Positions 33,245 to 44,097 of a stretch of 64,000 nucleotides of DNA are shown here, in pieces. Every line of letters starts with the position of its first letter. Position 1 is the stretch's first letter. Source of the DNA: JAYOEY01 sp038120295 (GTDB lineage Bacteria; Pseudomonadota; Alphaproteobacteria; MPNO01; UBA2964); contig JAYOLL010000004.1 of NCBI GenBank assembly GCA_038120295.1, positions 62,001 to 126,000 of the forward strand, in the 5' to 3' direction. Made by a program: the position numbers and the translations under genes. The notes beneath the pieces were generated by a model. That model did no database searches, was not told the origin of the DNA, and was given only the letters and a program-made list of their open reading frames with translations.

Positions 33245-34195
33245 TCAATAGACGTGAACGAGGAGGTAGGCCGCGTACAGGACAATTAACACGACTCCTT
33301 CTCGTCGCGTAATCCGGCGCCCTGTCAGCATGAGCGCGATCAGGCCGATCGTAACGACGAGCAGCGCCCAGATGTCGAAATCCATGATTTCGGCTGAAAA
33401 GGGGACGGTTCCGGCGATGGCGCTGGCTCCCGTGATGGCCAGAAGATTGAAGATCGAACTGCCGATTACATTGCCGATGCAAACGTCGTCATGACCCCGC
33501 CTTGCGGCGACAATCGCCGTCGCCAGTTCGGGGAGCGATGTACCGATGGCTACCAGCGTTAGCCCGATCAGTTCTTCAGAAACGCCATAACCACGCGCGA
33601 TTACGGTGGCGCCTTCCACTGCAAGCCTGGATCCACCCACCAATGCGCAAAGCCCTACGGCGGTCACCAGGATCAGAACGGCAGGTTTGTCAGGCAGGCC
33701 GGTCTCGATTTCCTCGCTCTCTGCGCTGTGAAGTTCCCCCGCGCCAGTAGCGCGCCGACGGTCCATCCAGACCGAAAACCCGAGATACAGACCCAGCGCG
33801 ATCAGCATCAGGATTCCCTGCTCGATCTCGGCAGAGCCGCTCAGGGCGATCGCGACAAAAAGCAGGGTCGCGCCGACGAGAACCGCCGAATCCCTTACCA
33901 GTACGTCTCTATGCACGGTCAGCGGCACGATGACAGCCGCGCACCCGACGACCAGCATCATGTTGGCGATATTGCTGCCGATGACGTTGCCTACGGCGAG
34001 TCCCGGGACGCCGCTCAACACCGCATCGACACTGACGACAAGCTCGGGCGCGGATGTGCCGAATCCGACGATGGTAAGCCCGACGATCATCGGCGAAATC
34101 CGCGCGTGCCGGGCGATACCGACCGCGCCCCTTACCATGCCCTCGCCGCCTGCCACGAGCAGGGCGAGTCCGGCGATCGTGATCAGATAGTCCAT
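33245..34195 (-). CDS. Calcium/sodium antiporter (CaCA family, YrbG-like)
   Basis: Predicted 316-residue inner-membrane cation exchanger with about ten TM helices. The two inverted alpha repeats are clear: VGFGTSAPELVVSVDAV ... GNVIGSNIANM and VAIGTSLPELATAIVAA ... GNVIGSSIFNLL, separated by a hydrophilic, acidic loop (SAESEEIETGLPD). Exports Ca2+ in exchange for Na+ in characterised relatives. Same strand as the FolM-like gene, with 49 nt between. Confidence 0.93.
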   Translation of the reverse strand: MDYLITIAGLALLVAGGEGMVRGAVGIARHARISPMIVGLTIVGFGTSAPELVVSVDAVLSGVPGLAVGNVIGSNIANMMLVVGCAAVIVPLTVHRDVLVRDSAVLVGATLLFVAIALSGSAEIEQGILMLIALGLYLGFSVWMDRRRATGAGELHSAESEEIETGLPDKPAVLILVTAVGLCALVGGSRLAVEGATVIARGYGVSEELIGLTLVAIGTSLPELATAIVAARRGHDDVCIGNVIGSSIFNLLAITGASAIAGTVPFSAEIMDFDIWALLVVTIGLIALMLTGRRITRREGVVLIVLYAAYLLVHVY

Positions 34196-34294
34196 CGGGG
34201 CCGGTCCGGTTTCAATAAGTGTTCAGAGCCGAGTGACCGGCATACCATGACGATACGTCCTCTAACATTCGATGAACAGAAGAAGTAAAGGATT

Positions 34295-36454
<2,160 letters not shown>

Positions 36455-36665
36455 GGGGGGAATATAGGACTTCGGGGGCGGGGTTCGCCAGTTTTGCGCT
36501 GAAATTCGTCCACGACTCTCCGGTCCACAAAGAAAAAAAGGGGTTGCATTCCGGCCTGAATCCCAGCGGAATATTGAAAGGTCGGTCGCGGAACCGCCTG
36601 CAGTGCGAGGTATCACGGTTTCGTGATGGGCCTCGACGATCCGGATTCAAGGACTGGAGGCAGGA

Positions 36666-37100
36666 ATGACAGCCGCCCGCATTCTCAGCAACAAGAAGCT
36701 CGATACGGTCACAATCGGAGCCGATGCGACGATTGCCGATGCGGTCGATCTGCTTGGAAAGCATAATATCGGCGCCCTCGTGGTCAGCAATGACGGCAAA
36801 TCAATAGACGGCATCGTATCTGAACGCGACATAGTACGAGGGCTGCGCGAGCGCGGCGCGTCGCTGCTGGATTGCAGCGTCGCGGACTGCATGACGGCCG
36901 ACGTCAGGACGACAACGGAATCCGCCAGCACCCGCAATATGCTGTCCCGCATGACGGAATTGCGGCTGCGTCATCTGCCTGTCGTCGACGATCACGGCAA
37001 TCTCGCCGGCATGGTGAGTATCGGCGACGTGGTCAAGCTTCGGCTCGACGATCTCGTGTCCGAAGTCGAGGCGCTGCATGGATACATAACCACCGGATAA
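36666..37100 (+). CDS. Tandem CBS-domain protein
   Basis: Predicted 144 residues made of two CBS repeats: residues about 8-68 (IADAVDLLGKHNIGALVVSN, GIVSERDIVRGLRERG) and 75-135 (STRNMLSRMTELRLRHLPVV, GMVSIGDVVKLRLDDLV). CBS pairs bind adenine nucleotides, and stand-alone versions usually act as energy or stress sensors for partner proteins. GGAGGCAGGA precedes the ATG. Followed 30 nt later by a small zinc-ribbon gene, probably co-transcribed. Confidence 0.9.
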   Translation: MTAARILSNKKLDTVTIGADATIADAVDLLGKHNIGALVVSNDGKSIDGIVSERDIVRGLRERGASLLDCSVADCMTADVRTTTESASTRNMLSRMTELRLRHLPVVDDHGNLAGMVSIGDVVKLRLDDLVSEVEALHGYITTG

Positions 37101-37130
37101 GCACGGAGAAAACAACCGCGGGAGGGACAA

Positions 37131-37313
37131 ATGGCACAGGCCTTCATCCTTTGCCCAAACACAGGGAAATACGTGTATGTGGGCATGAATCTCGAATGGC
37201 TCGATATCGAGACGCTGGAGATCGGCGATGACGAACTCGATTGTCCCGAATGCGGCGAGACCCATCCCTGGGGAAAGGACGATCTGACCCTGCGTGCAGA
37301 CGGTGGCGGTTGA
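37131..37313 (+). CDS. Small zinc-ribbon-like protein
   Basis: Predicted 60 residues. Cys at residue 8 (ILCPNTGKYVYVGM) and a CPECGETHPWG knuckle near 39-46 give a probable single zinc site. Strong GGGAGGGACAA ribosome site 4 nt before the ATG. I know such short proteins as conserved hypotheticals in alphaproteobacteria without a function. It ends 4 nt from the convergent eutA-like gene. Confidence 0.8.
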   Translation: MAQAFILCPNTGKYVYVGMNLEWLDIETLEIGDDELDCPECGETHPWGKDDLTLRADGGG

Positions 37314-37316
37314 TCG

Positions 37317-38858
37317 TTATGCAGCCGGCCGCCCGAGGCCGGCCGACCCGGGAAACAGCAGCGACTTGATGACGACCGGCGCGGCGCCGGAATCGACGCG
37401 AACGGCGCCGATATCTATGAAGTCGAAATCGCTAAGGGAAATCCCGTCGATGGAGACGACGGGCGCCTCCAGCCCCATCTCTTCCTTCACATGAATGCCG
37501 AACATGCGGCCGATATCGCCTTCGCATACCATCACCAGCGGGTGGCCCGCATCGAGCACCGGCGAGAGCCCGTTTGCGACGCCTGACAGGAAATCGCTGG
37601 TGCGGGCGTAGCTGGCCGAGCCAAGAAAATCGAAGCAGAGCGCGACCGGTTTTTCGCCGTCGGCGAGTTCGAACCGGTGCAGCGCCTCTCCGATCGCGCG
37701 CGCGATGGCGTCCGGGTCGATCTGTTCCGCCGCGAGCGGCAGGGCAGGCGCGATCACCGGGACATTGCGCAGCGGCAGGATTTCTTCCGGTGCGACATGG
37801 ATCGTCGTCCCGGAAAGCTGCAACGTGTATTGCGATGCGCCGACGACGGTCGCGCGGATGCTCTCCACCGGTTCAAGAATCCGGCTTCCAGTTGCCTCCA
37901 TACGGTTTCGTATGGAGGCCGCGAGAGCGGGGCCGAGATCTCCGAAATCCTCGGACGCATACCCGTAAACATACTCTGAGACGCCGCCCGAAAAGGTCAC
38001 CGCATCGATGCGCCCGCGCCATTCGATGGGCGGCAGCCGCAGCAGCGCGTCGGTTTCCGGCGACAGTTCCTGCAGGGAAAGGACCTCCATCAGCCGGTCG
38101 GCCATGCGTTCCGCCAACCGCTCGCGACCGCCTTCCGGCATGGGGAGGCCGGGCGACAGAGAAAGGCCGGCCTCGTCGGCGAAGTGCTTTCCCGCTTCCT
38201 CAAGCCGCTGGACCGAGCCTCTTTCGTCCAGCGCGACGAGCCGCGCGCCGATATCGATGGCGGTCTGGCCGACGATCTTTCCCTCGGCGCAGATCGCGAT
38301 CTTGGTCGTGCCGCCGCCGATATCGACATTCATGACCGTCGCGCCGGTCAGTTCCGAGTTCAGCGCCGCGCCCGAGCCGTATGCGGTCATCGCCGTCTCG
38401 AGCTGGTCGCCCGCCGATACCGAGACGAACTTGCCTGTTTCAACCGCGAAAAGCTCGCCGATGGCCCGCGCATTGCCGCGCCGTACCGCCACGCCCGTCA
38501 GGATCAGCGCGCCCGTGTCGATATCGTCGGGGGTCAGCGCGGCGGCGCGGTACTGGTCGTCGAAGAATTCGCGCAGGGCGTCGGCGTCTATTGTGTTCCC
38601 GTCGCGATAGGGCGTCAGCAAAATGTCCGAATCGTATGTCACCGCCCGGTCGGCGACGACGTAACGCCCGTCACGCTGCTCCATCAGGACGCGCGAAAAC
38701 ACCAGATGCGTCGTCGCCGAGCCGATATCGACTCCGACGCTGGTCAGCGCGGTCTGTTCCGCGTCTTCCAGATTGCGTCGGGACCGGGCGAACACGATGC
38801 GTCCGCCTTCGTCTTCCCCGCCTTCGACTTTCGTGTCTTGGGCTTCAGTGTCGGTCAT
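37317..38858 (-). CDS. EutA-like reactivating factor (ethanolamine ammonia-lyase reactivase family)
   Basis: Predicted 513-residue Hsp70-like ATPase-fold protein. EutA releases damaged B12 from ethanolamine ammonia-lyase. Visible: TSVGVDIGSATTHLVFSR (phosphate 1), MNVDIGGGTTKIAICAEGK (phosphate 2), VTFSGGVSEYVYGYASEDFG and LVMVCEGDIGRMFGIHVKEE. Full length for EutA. EutB, EutC and the rest of an ethanolamine operon are absent from the window; instead the upstream neighbour on the same strand is a cupin protein 75 nt away. The real client could be a distant lyase or another B12 enzyme. Confidence 0.88.
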   Translation of the reverse strand: MTDTEAQDTKVEGGEDEGGRIVFARSRRNLEDAEQTALTSVGVDIGSATTHLVFSRVLMEQRDGRYVVADRAVTYDSDILLTPYRDGNTIDADALREFFDDQYRAAALTPDDIDTGALILTGVAVRRGNARAIGELFAVETGKFVSVSAGDQLETAMTAYGSGAALNSELTGATVMNVDIGGGTTKIAICAEGKIVGQTAIDIGARLVALDERGSVQRLEEAGKHFADEAGLSLSPGLPMPEGGRERLAERMADRLMEVLSLQELSPETDALLRLPPIEWRGRIDAVTFSGGVSEYVYGYASEDFGDLGPALAASIRNRMEATGSRILEPVESIRATVVGASQYTLQLSGTTIHVAPEEILPLRNVPVIAPALPLAAEQIDPDAIARAIGEALHRFELADGEKPVALCFDFLGSASYARTSDFLSGVANGLSPVLDAGHPLVMVCEGDIGRMFGIHVKEEMGLEAPVVSIDGISLSDFDFIDIGAVRVDSGAAPVVIKSLLFPGSAGLGRPAA

Positions 38859-38933
38859 GTCAGGTTTGCTCAGCCCGTCATGGTCGGCCTTCGCCGGCCA
38901 TGACGTTGGAATATGTGCCAGCGTCTCGAAGCA

Positions 38934-40163
38934 TCACCCGCCGCTTGCGAAGGAAAAGGTCGTATTGCGTTCGTAGAACCGGTCTTCCATACGGTTTTCG
39001 GTCCCGGCAGCGCCGGTCGCGGCGGCGAATTCCGTGCGCACATGCGGGTCCTCCATCCAGTAGGGGATCGAGGTGCCGCCCGGCTTGTCGATTTCGACCA
39101 TGCCCTCGTCGATGACGGCCTCGCCAGGTACACCGGCGGTCTGCGCCCGGTGGTTGTTCGGCCCGTACCAGGCCAGCAGCCGGAGCGGGTCGGGCCCGGT
39201 CGAGAAATGCTGGTGCAGCCAGTTGCCCGCCATCGGCGCCGCCGACATCATCGAGATATCGTCGTAATCGAGCCGCATGACCTGGTCGTCGTTGCCGTCC
39301 TGCCATGGCGTCGGGCCGAGATCGAGCGGCCAGGTGTATGAATATCCGCTGCCGCCGATGCAGATGAAGGCGGCCGCCCGGCCCGGCGAATAGCCCCGCG
39401 AATAGCGGCCGACGGGAAATTCGCCGATATACTGGTAGAACACGTTTTCCGCCATTTTCGGCTCGACCCGGCGGTAGCCGGGCGTCCGCCGGTTGTCGAG
39501 ATAGAGCTCGGTCGCGAACACGTCGGGGATAATATTGGTCTTGCACATGGCGAGGCCGCGTGCCTCGTCCTCCTGCAGCCCGTCGCGCGCCTCGAACGCG
39601 TTGTGCCCGGCGTGATAGCGGTTTCGGAGCGCGACCGCGCTGTTGAAGATCGCATCCTCGTTCCGGATAAGGTTCATCATGTTGGGGGCGCTGGTGCCGG
39701 CCAGCAGCAGGGCCGGCTGTGCTGACGAATTGACCAGCCGGTGATGGGCGTTCATCGGGATTGAGAAAAGCGAGCCTTTCTGCCATTCGAAGATTTCCGG
39801 CCGTTCCTGCCCGTCGTTCCAGATTTCCGTTGTGCCGCGCCCGTCGAGGACCAGATAGATTTCCTCATACAGGTGCCGTTCCTCGTTGAGCGCACCGGCG
39901 CCCGGGATCTCGACGACGTAGCTGCCCCACGCACCCTCGGTGCCGAACAGCTGGATGAAACAGCCGCGTCCGCCCATCCGCACCCAGGGTGCGAGCGGCA
40001 GATCGCGCACCCGCGGCACCGCGATATTGCGGACGATCGGAATTTCCTGCGCGTCCATGAACTCGTCATAGGCGGTCGGACGGCGCGGCCAGACGGAGGT
40101 GCCCGCGTAGGTGTCGCGTCCCGGCTCGTGCCAGTGCGGATCGTCGCCGATATCGTGTGGCAT
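38934..40163 (-). CDS. Large cupin-domain protein of unknown function
   Basis: Predicted 409 residues with two cupin-like halves. The N-terminal cupin has GALNEERHLYEEIYLVLDGR then GTTEIWNDG and FSIPMNAHHRLVN (metal-binding His/Glu pattern); the C-terminal half has MAGNWLHQHFSTGPDPLRLL and EAVIDEGMVEIDKPGGTS. No signal peptide. It begins at ATG 40163 with AAGGAA upstream and is the first gene of a probable two-gene unit with the eutA-like gene. Could be a dioxygenase, isomerase or binding protein; I cannot assign a reaction. Confidence 0.8.
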   Translation of the reverse strand: MPHDIGDDPHWHEPGRDTYAGTSVWPRRPTAYDEFMDAQEIPIVRNIAVPRVRDLPLAPWVRMGGRGCFIQLFGTEGAWGSYVVEIPGAGALNEERHLYEEIYLVLDGRGTTEIWNDGQERPEIFEWQKGSLFSIPMNAHHRLVNSSAQPALLLAGTSAPNMMNLIRNEDAIFNSAVALRNRYHAGHNAFEARDGLQEDEARGLAMCKTNIIPDVFATELYLDNRRTPGYRRVEPKMAENVFYQYIGEFPVGRYSRGYSPGRAAAFICIGGSGYSYTWPLDLGPTPWQDGNDDQVMRLDYDDISMMSAAPMAGNWLHQHFSTGPDPLRLLAWYGPNNHRAQTAGVPGEAVIDEGMVEIDKPGGTSIPYWMEDPHVRTEFAAATGAAGTENRMEDRFYERNTTFSFASGG

Positions 40164-40187
40164 GGGTTCCTTCTGCGTCCGGTTAAG

Positions 40188-40835
40188 TCAGGCGGCGGCG
40201 AGCAGGGGGCTTTCCTCGCGTTCGAGCACCGTCCGTACGGCGGGGCGTTCCAGCATCCGGTCCTTGAACGCGGTGAAGCCGGGCAGGTCGGCCATGTTCA
40301 TTTTTACCCGGTTTCCCCAGCCGTAAAACACCAGCGCGTAGGGATCGAGGATGGTGTACTGGTCGCCCATCATCCACTGCCGCCCGGCGAGCCTTGCATC
40401 GATTTCCTGCATGTTGCTCCAGAAGGTCTTGCGCGCGTTCTCGCCGATCGCCGCCATGGCCGCTTCGCCGATATCGACCCCGCCGCCGGGCCGTTCCGGG
40501 TGCAGCACCAGGCTGAAAGTAGGATGGACCGCGCTGGTCAGCCAGCCGGCCACCTGCATGCATTCGGCGAGTTTCACCGGGTCGCCGGGCAGCAGGTTGG
40601 CGTCCGGAAACTGCGACGCGATATAAGGCAGGATAGCGACGTTCTGGGTGATGATCCGGTCGCCGACGGCCAGCGCCGGGACTTTCCCGTGCGGGTTGAC
40701 CTTGCGGTACTCCTCGCCGCGCTGTTCGCCCCTGGCGAGCGCGACTGGCGTCGTCTCGTAATCCGCGCCGCATTCTTCGAGGACAATGTGCGCCGCCATC
40801 GAACAGGTGCCGGGCCAGTAGAACAGCGTATACAT
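40188..40835 (-). CDS. Glutathione S-transferase family protein
   Basis: Predicted 215 residues: N-terminal thioredoxin fold (MYTLFYWPGTCSMAAHIVLE, HGKVPALAVGD with cis-Pro, ITQNVAILPYIA) and an all-helical C-terminal domain. The N-terminal SCSP/TCSM type sequence is like bacterial beta or related GST classes. Start ATG 40835 with GGAGG 5 nt upstream; the longer frame overlaps the divergent ettA leader. Substrate unknown. Confidence 0.92.
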   Translation of the reverse strand: MYTLFYWPGTCSMAAHIVLEECGADYETTPVALARGEQRGEEYRKVNPHGKVPALAVGDRIITQNVAILPYIASQFPDANLLPGDPVKLAECMQVAGWLTSAVHPTFSLVLHPERPGGGVDIGEAAMAAIGENARKTFWSNMQEIDARLAGRQWMMGDQYTILDPYALVFYGWGNRVKMNMADLPGFTAFKDRMLERPAVRTVLEREESPLLAAA

Positions 40836-40989
40836 GAGAGCCTCCTTCATGGGCGTTACGTTGGCCGGAGTGTGGCCGCGAGGGCGGTCGTTGTCCAGAC
40901 GCACTGGCTTGACGCAGAGGACAATTGCGCGCGCCGCGCCGGTTGGAGTAGAACCTCGGCGCTGCATACTGCAATTCCGGGGAAAAAAC

Positions 40990-42669
40990 ATGGCTTCCTA
41001 CCAGTACATCTACGTCATGCAGGGGCTGCGCAAGGCGTTCCCCGGCGGTCGCGAAGTGGTCAAAGACGTCACGCTGGCCTTCCTGCCCGGCGCCAAGATC
41101 GGCGTGCTTGGCGTCAACGGCGCCGGCAAGTCGACGCTGCTGAAAATCATGGCCGGGCTAGACACGGAATATACCGGCGAGGCGCGGGTCGCCGAGGGCG
41201 CGACCGTCGGCTATCTGCCGCAGGAGCCGGATCTCGACCCCGAAAAGGACGTGTTCGGCAATGTGCTGGAAGGGATGAAGGAGACCCATGATCTTCTCCA
41301 GGAATTCGAGGAGATCAGCAACAAGTTCGCCGAGCCGATGGAAGACGACGAGATGAACGCGCTGATCGAGCGGCAGGGCGAGCTGCAGGAGAAGATCGAC
41401 GCGGTCGACGGGTGGGAGCTCGAGCGCACCGTCGAGATCGCGATGGATGCGCTGCGCTGCCCGCCGGGCGACGCGGACGTGACGAAGCTGTCGGGCGGCG
41501 AGCGCCGCCGGGTCGCGCTATGCCGCTTGCTGCTGCAGAAGCCCGACCTGCTGCTGCTCGATGAGCCGACCAACCATCTGGATGCGGAATCGGTCGCCTG
41601 GCTCGAACGGTTCCTCGACGACTATCCCGGCACTGTCGTTGCGGTCACCCATGACCGGTATTTCCTCGACAACGTAGCGGGATGGATCCTCGAACTCGAC
41701 CGGGGCAGGGCGCTGCCGTTCGAGGGCAACTACTCGTCCTGGCTGGAGCAGAAGGAAAAGCGCCTTGCGCAGGAAGAGCGCGAGGAATCGACCCGTCAGA
41801 AGACGCTGGCGCGTGAGCTGGAATGGGTGCGGTCCTCGCCGCGTGCAAGGCAGGCCAAGAGCAAGGCGCGCGTCGCGGCCTATGAGGATCTGCTGGCGCA
41901 GGCCCGGGACAAGGCGCCGACCTCCGCGCAGATCGTCATCCCCGCCGGCGAACGGCTCGGCGATCTGGTGATCGAGGCGACGGGCGTCAAAAAGGCGTTC
42001 GGCGAAAAATTCCTGATCGACGGGCTCGATTTCAAGCTGCCGCCCGGTGGGATCGTCGGCGTGATCGGCCCGAACGGCGCGGGCAAGACGACCCTGTTTC
42101 GCATGATCACAGGGCAGGAGACGCCGGACGAGGGTGAGCTGCGCATCGGGGATTCCGTGACGCTCGGCTATGTCGACCAGTCGCGCGACTCGCTGAACGA
42201 TGACGCGACCGTGTGGGAGGAAATCTCCGAGGGCGAGGCGGAGGTCGAGCTCGGCAAGCGCAAGGTGCAGAGCCGGGCCTATGTCGGCGCGTTCAATTTC
42301 CGCGGCCCCGACCAGCAGAAGAAGGTCGGCCAGCTATCGGGCGGCGAACGCAACCGGGTGCATCTCGCCAAGATGCTCAAATCCGGCGCCAACGTGATCC
42401 TGCTCGACGAGCCGACCAACGATCTCGACGTCGACACGCTGCGCGCGCTGGAAGAGGCGCTGGCGGAATTCGCCGGTTGCGCCGTGATCATCAGCCATGA
42501 CCGCTGGTTCCTCGACCGCATCGCGACCCATATCCTCGCCTTCGAGGGCGACAGCCATGTCGAATGGTTCGAAGGCAATTACGACGACTACGAGGCCGAC
42601 CGCAAGCGCCGCCTCGGCGCCGACGCCGACCAGCCCCACCGGATCAAATACAAGCCGCTGAGCCGGTGA
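40990..42669 (+). CDS. ettA: Energy-dependent translational throttle protein EttA (ABC-F)
   Basis: Predicted 559 residues, typical for EttA. Soluble twin-cassette ABC-F ATPase that binds the ribosomal E site and gates elongation by ATP level. Cassette 1: GVNGAGKSTLLKIM, LSGGERRRVALCRLLL, LLLLDEPTNHLD; arm domain between; linker (PtIM) LEWVRSSPRARQAKSKARV; cassette 2: GPNGAGKTTLFRMI, LSGGERNRVHLAKML, VILLDEPTNDLD. The C-terminus KYKPLSR is as in EttA. Start ATG 40990. Confidence 0.96.
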   Translation: MASYQYIYVMQGLRKAFPGGREVVKDVTLAFLPGAKIGVLGVNGAGKSTLLKIMAGLDTEYTGEARVAEGATVGYLPQEPDLDPEKDVFGNVLEGMKETHDLLQEFEEISNKFAEPMEDDEMNALIERQGELQEKIDAVDGWELERTVEIAMDALRCPPGDADVTKLSGGERRRVALCRLLLQKPDLLLLDEPTNHLDAESVAWLERFLDDYPGTVVAVTHDRYFLDNVAGWILELDRGRALPFEGNYSSWLEQKEKRLAQEEREESTRQKTLARELEWVRSSPRARQAKSKARVAAYEDLLAQARDKAPTSAQIVIPAGERLGDLVIEATGVKKAFGEKFLIDGLDFKLPPGGIVGVIGPNGAGKTTLFRMITGQETPDEGELRIGDSVTLGYVDQSRDSLNDDATVWEEISEGEAEVELGKRKVQSRAYVGAFNFRGPDQQKKVGQLSGGERNRVHLAKMLKSGANVILLDEPTNDLDVDTLRALEEALAEFAGCAVIISHDRWFLDRIATHILAFEGDSHVEWFEGNYDDYEADRKRRLGADADQPHRIKYKPLSR

Positions 42670-42983
42670 GGCGTCAGCGGGAAGCGGTAGTTTCACAGAC
42701 CGCTCCTGCCCAATGTTCGGAGATACCAGGCGCTGTTGAAGAGGGTCGGCACCTGACCCGGAACGGACTCCCGCCCTCAATAGGCCCTCCTCATATCAAC
42801 GCAAAGATCTTCGACAATAACGAGTATCAGAAAAGACGTGGCAGCCGTGCGAATTGAAAACGGTGGCTCATCGAAGAGCCACCGTTCTTGCTTCGACCGC
42901 CCGATATCGAAATCAGGCAGTTCATTATTCTATGGTCTATGAAAATGGACGGCGGCTTTTCGAGCTTTGCCCTTTTCGAAAAT
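42670..42983. other. Noncoding interval between convergent ettA and a small-protein gene
   Basis: About 314 nt. Apart from the terminator at 42859-42890, no gene, repeat or RNA motif is evident. Confidence 0.4.
42859..42890 (-). terminator. Intrinsic terminator (minus strand, possibly bidirectional)
   Basis: An 11-bp perfect stem AACGGTGGCTC / GAGCCACCGTT with a 6-nt loop ATCGAA. Read on the minus strand it is followed by TTTTC, so it best terminates the 139-residue small-protein gene; it may also stop ettA read-through. Confidence 0.82.
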
Positions 42984-43403
42984 TTAATCCCCAAACCAGC
43001 GCGCCAATGCCATAAACAGTGCCCCGGCCAGTACAGCCCAGATCAGCCATTTTTGCGCCTCTGACTGAGGTTTGCTATGTCCTCCGCGCCTATCCTCCGG
43101 CGATTTTGTGGCTGCTGAAGCGTGCCTGGGTAAGAAGTCCACCAGACGAACCGCGATCGACCGTATGTCCGATTCTTTCCAGTGCCCGTCGGGGAGAGCC
43201 GCAATCTTTGCTGCCAATGCGCTTGTTGCGGCCTCCCGCGTCAATTTTGAGAGATTAGCTGCCTCGCCCCACGGATCGAGGCCAAGCCGCGCCAATGCGG
43301 AAAGAACGGTGAGTTCCACGCCGTTTTCCTCTTCGCCGACGAACGCAAAGAGAAAATCATTGAATTCGGCATCCATGAAAAAGCAGTCGGATCGCGAGCC
43401 CAT
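42984..43403 (-). CDS. Hypothetical tail-anchored membrane protein
   Basis: Predicted 139 residues. An acidic helical N-terminal half (MDAEFNDFLFAFVGEEENGV, ALARLGLDPWGEAANLSKL) and one C-terminal TM helix (WLIWAVLAGALFMALARWFG), so probably cytoplasmic with a C-terminal membrane anchor. AAAGGAG ribosome site before the ATG. A terminator follows about 95 nt downstream. No family recognised; similar acidic small proteins occur as hypotheticals in rhizobia-like genomes. Confidence 0.7.
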   Translation of the reverse strand: MGSRSDCFFMDAEFNDFLFAFVGEEENGVELTVLSALARLGLDPWGEAANLSKLTREAATSALAAKIAALPDGHWKESDIRSIAVRLVDFLPRHASAATKSPEDRRGGHSKPQSEAQKWLIWAVLAGALFMALARWFGD

Positions 43404-43455
43404 TTCTAGCTCCTTTCAAGCGAACAGCGCAGTCACGCAGCGCCCCATAGGCCAC

Positions 43456-43689
43456 TCAGACAGATTTGTCCTTCGCATTGATAGCCTTGGAAGCCGCCGC
43501 AGAACGCAAAGCGCTTTCCATTCTGTCATCTGCAATATTTCGAATACTGGCCAATATATCTGGCGCATCGAACAGGAGCGGTGGCCGCGCCTTTTGATAG
43601 AGGGTGTTTTTGCGAGAAACATTGGATGCGGCGGTGGAATCTTCCCTCCGCCATCCGAACTTCATGTCAGTCATGTAATGCTCTTTCAT
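43456..43689 (-). CDS. Small hypothetical protein
   Basis: Up to 77 residues; the start could be ATG 43689 or ATG 43674 (MTDMKFGWRRED). Basic and hydrophilic, with a helical region DAPDILASIRNIADDRMESA. No TM segment and no known motif. Same strand as its neighbours. Coding status is likely but not certain, since composition is only moderately GC3-rich. Confidence 0.45.
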   Translation of the reverse strand: MKEHYMTDMKFGWRREDSTAASNVSRKNTLYQKARPPLLFDAPDILASIRNIADDRMESALRSAAASKAINAKDKSV

Positions 43690-43768
43690 TTTGGCGGAAG
43701 GAATACCCGCCTGAAAAATAAGTAGTGGTCTACCCAGAGTTTCAGCATTACCGCCCCATGCAGTTTGT

Positions 43769-43945
43769 TCAGGGGGAACGCTGTTGACGCTTTGCTTGTG
43801 CGATAGCGTCTTTCAGGTTTGTGTAGCGGAATTCTCCGCAATAAAAATAGTCAACGGGGACACGGGTAATTCCGAACTTCACCATTTCTTCCATGGCTTC
43901 AGGACAGAGATCTTTGCTCGATTCTTTCGGGTTTTCCAGTGGCAT
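43769..43945 (-). CDS. Conserved-looking 58-residue protein (GITRVPVDYF type)
   Basis: Reverse-strand frame of 58 codons beginning ATG 43945 and stopping TGA 43769. The sequence reads MPLENPKESSKDLCPEAMEE, then a striking core GITRVPVDYFYCGEFRYTNL and KDAIAQAKRQ. I recall the pattern T-R-V-x-V-D-Y-F-x-x-x-x-F-R-Y-T-N-L-x-D-A-x-A-Q-A-K-R as a recurring small hypothetical in alphaproteobacteria; the function is unknown. AAAGGAC precedes the ATG. The A+T content is higher than the genome average. Confidence 0.72.
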   Translation of the reverse strand: MPLENPKESSKDLCPEAMEEMVKFGITRVPVDYFYCGEFRYTNLKDAIAQAKRQQRSP

Positions 43946-43965
43946 GTCCTTTATTCCTTATTTGG

Positions 43966-44097
43966 TTACAGGGGCTGCGATACTTCTTTAACAACGATGT
44001 TTGTTCTGCCCCAAAGCGTCACTTGCGCCTGCCGGTCGGATAGGATTGCAGAGGAGTACCCGCTCGCCACGCAGTAGTGTTTTTGCAACGGGGACAA
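43966..44097 (-). CDS. Possible 43-residue protein ending in a GST-like strand
   Basis: Frame from TTG 44097 to TAA 43966 reads ...SDRQAQVTLWGRTNIVVKEV then SQPL. The TLWGRTN segment resembles the first strand of many glutathione S-transferases (TLWGRxNSxNV), so this may be a GST fragment or an unrelated tiny protein. It lies 20 nt upstream of the 58-residue gene. No strong ribosome site. Offered as a weak call; a competing frame on the same strand is equally open. Confidence 0.2.
   Translation of the reverse strand: MSPLQKHYCVASGYSSAILSDRQAQVTLWGRTNIVVKEVSQPL

Noticed and set aside
37320..37360. GC-rich inverted repeat near the end of the eutA-like gene as a terminator
   Set aside because: It lies inside coding sequence, has no T-run, and such GGCC repeats are common by chance here.
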